Under the pieces are notes generated by a model. It was not told the DNA's origin. It ran no database searches and saw nothing but the letters and a program-made list of their open reading frames with translations. A stretch of DNA of 6,471 bases from Candidatus Aminicenantota bacterium (GTDB lineage: Bacteria; Acidobacteriota; Aminicenantia; Aminicenantales; UBA8522), in contig JAFGRZ010000014.1 of the NCBI GenBank assembly GCA_016934895.1, positions 1 through 6,471 of the forward strand, written 5' to 3'. Positions 6,341-6,471 of this stretch are shown here, piece after piece. Position 1 is the first letter of the stretch. The number at the start of each line of letters is the position of its first letter. The position numbers and the translations under genes were made by a program.

Positions 6341-6461
6341 GGTCATGGACCTTTGGGAACCGAACGGGCTGACGAACACCTGCCATCACCAAGGCGAGGG
6401 GTATTGGTTCGGAAGCCCATCGACGACTGAGCGGGCACGGTTTCTCTCCGGAAGGAGAGAA
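6341..6461 (+). ncRNA. Possible structured RNA, unassigned, running off the right edge
   Basis: This stretch has no credible reading frame but contains nested complementary segments. GGGCT (6366-6370) pairs with AGCCC (6414-6418), and CGAAC (6373-6377) with GTTCG (6407-6411); between these two helices sit GA (6371-6372) and GA (6412-6413), which could form tandem sheared G-A pairs. Inside, GCC (6382-6384) can pair with GGC (6393-6395). Outside, GGTC and GACC (6341-6351) make a small stem, and 6442-6461 is a perfect 8-base-pair hairpin with a GGAA tetraloop. I do not recognise 6S RNA, SRP RNA, tmRNA, RNase P RNA or a known riboswitch with confidence. The strand is not settled: complementary segments fold on either strand, though the GA/GA loop and GGAA tetraloop make sense as RNA on the plus strand. 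No good plus-strand -35 box was found. Confidence 0.3.
6442..6461 (+). other. Perfect inverted repeat, 8-bp stem with GGAA tetraloop
   Basis: The arms 6442-6449 (TTCTCTCC) and 6454-6461 (GGAGAGAA) are exact reverse complements around GGAA, a GNRA-class loop. No T-run follows before the window ends 10 bases later, so it is not an intrinsic terminator as seen; it is more likely a helix within the candidate structured RNA. Confidence 0.65.
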
Positions 6462-6471
6462 GAGCGAAGGA

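Noticed and set aside
6442..6461. SRP RNA (ffs), because TCCGGAAGGA resembles the SRP domain IV tip
   Set aside because: SRP domain IV needs unpaired symmetric loop residues next to the GGAA tetraloop; here the arms are fully complementary and the conserved AAGCAGC sequence is absent.

Overview
The window is a GC-rich (by eye roughly 60%) bacterial chromosomal segment holding seven protein-coding genes and one probable non-coding stretch at the right edge. The glycyl radical enzyme points to an anaerobic lifestyle. The lipoprotein signal on the sulfatase and the polysaccharide-type aminotransferase point to a cell with an elaborate envelope. The promoter-like boxes resemble sigma-70 type TTGACA/TATAAT rather than the Bacteroidota type. 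The mix of genes would fit an uncultured Acidobacteriota- or Aminicenantes-like anaerobe, but that is an impression from general style and not proven.

Layout, left to right: (1) the 3' end of a plus-strand glycyl radical enzyme of the PFL2/glycerol dehydratase type (1-417), facing (2) a minus-strand lipoprotein sulfatase (431-1981). (3) A 179-base divergent promoter region (1982-2160) separates the sulfatase from a plus-strand, tightly packed four-gene run: an M24 Xaa-Pro-type metallopeptidase (2161-3564), a nitrilase-superfamily protein that overlaps it by 4 bases (3561-4385), a NusG-like specialised antiterminator 5 bases further on (4391-4873), and a DegT/DnrJ-family PLP sugar aminotransferase (4885-6054). 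(4) A small minus-strand FmdB-type zinc ribbon protein (6084-6302) faces the operon; its promoter lies so close to the ATG that the message looks leaderless. (5) The last ~140 bases (about 6330-6471) carry no convincing reading frame but contain nested complementary segments, and may be the start of a structured RNA that runs off the window.

How the genes might work together: the peptidase and nitrilase-like protein are probably translated as a coupled pair, suggesting a joint role in processing peptides or amides. The antiterminator and aminotransferase look like a small surface-polysaccharide module joined to the same transcript. The sulfatase and the glycyl radical enzyme both need radical or oxidative activation by partner enzymes that are not in this window.

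The most unusual observations are a nitrilase homologue whose catalytic-lysine position reads methionine, a leaderless-looking fmdB promoter, a NusG paralogue buried inside an operon without its own Shine-Dalgarno, and the unexplained structured stretch at the right edge. No mobile element, CRISPR array or tRNA was found.
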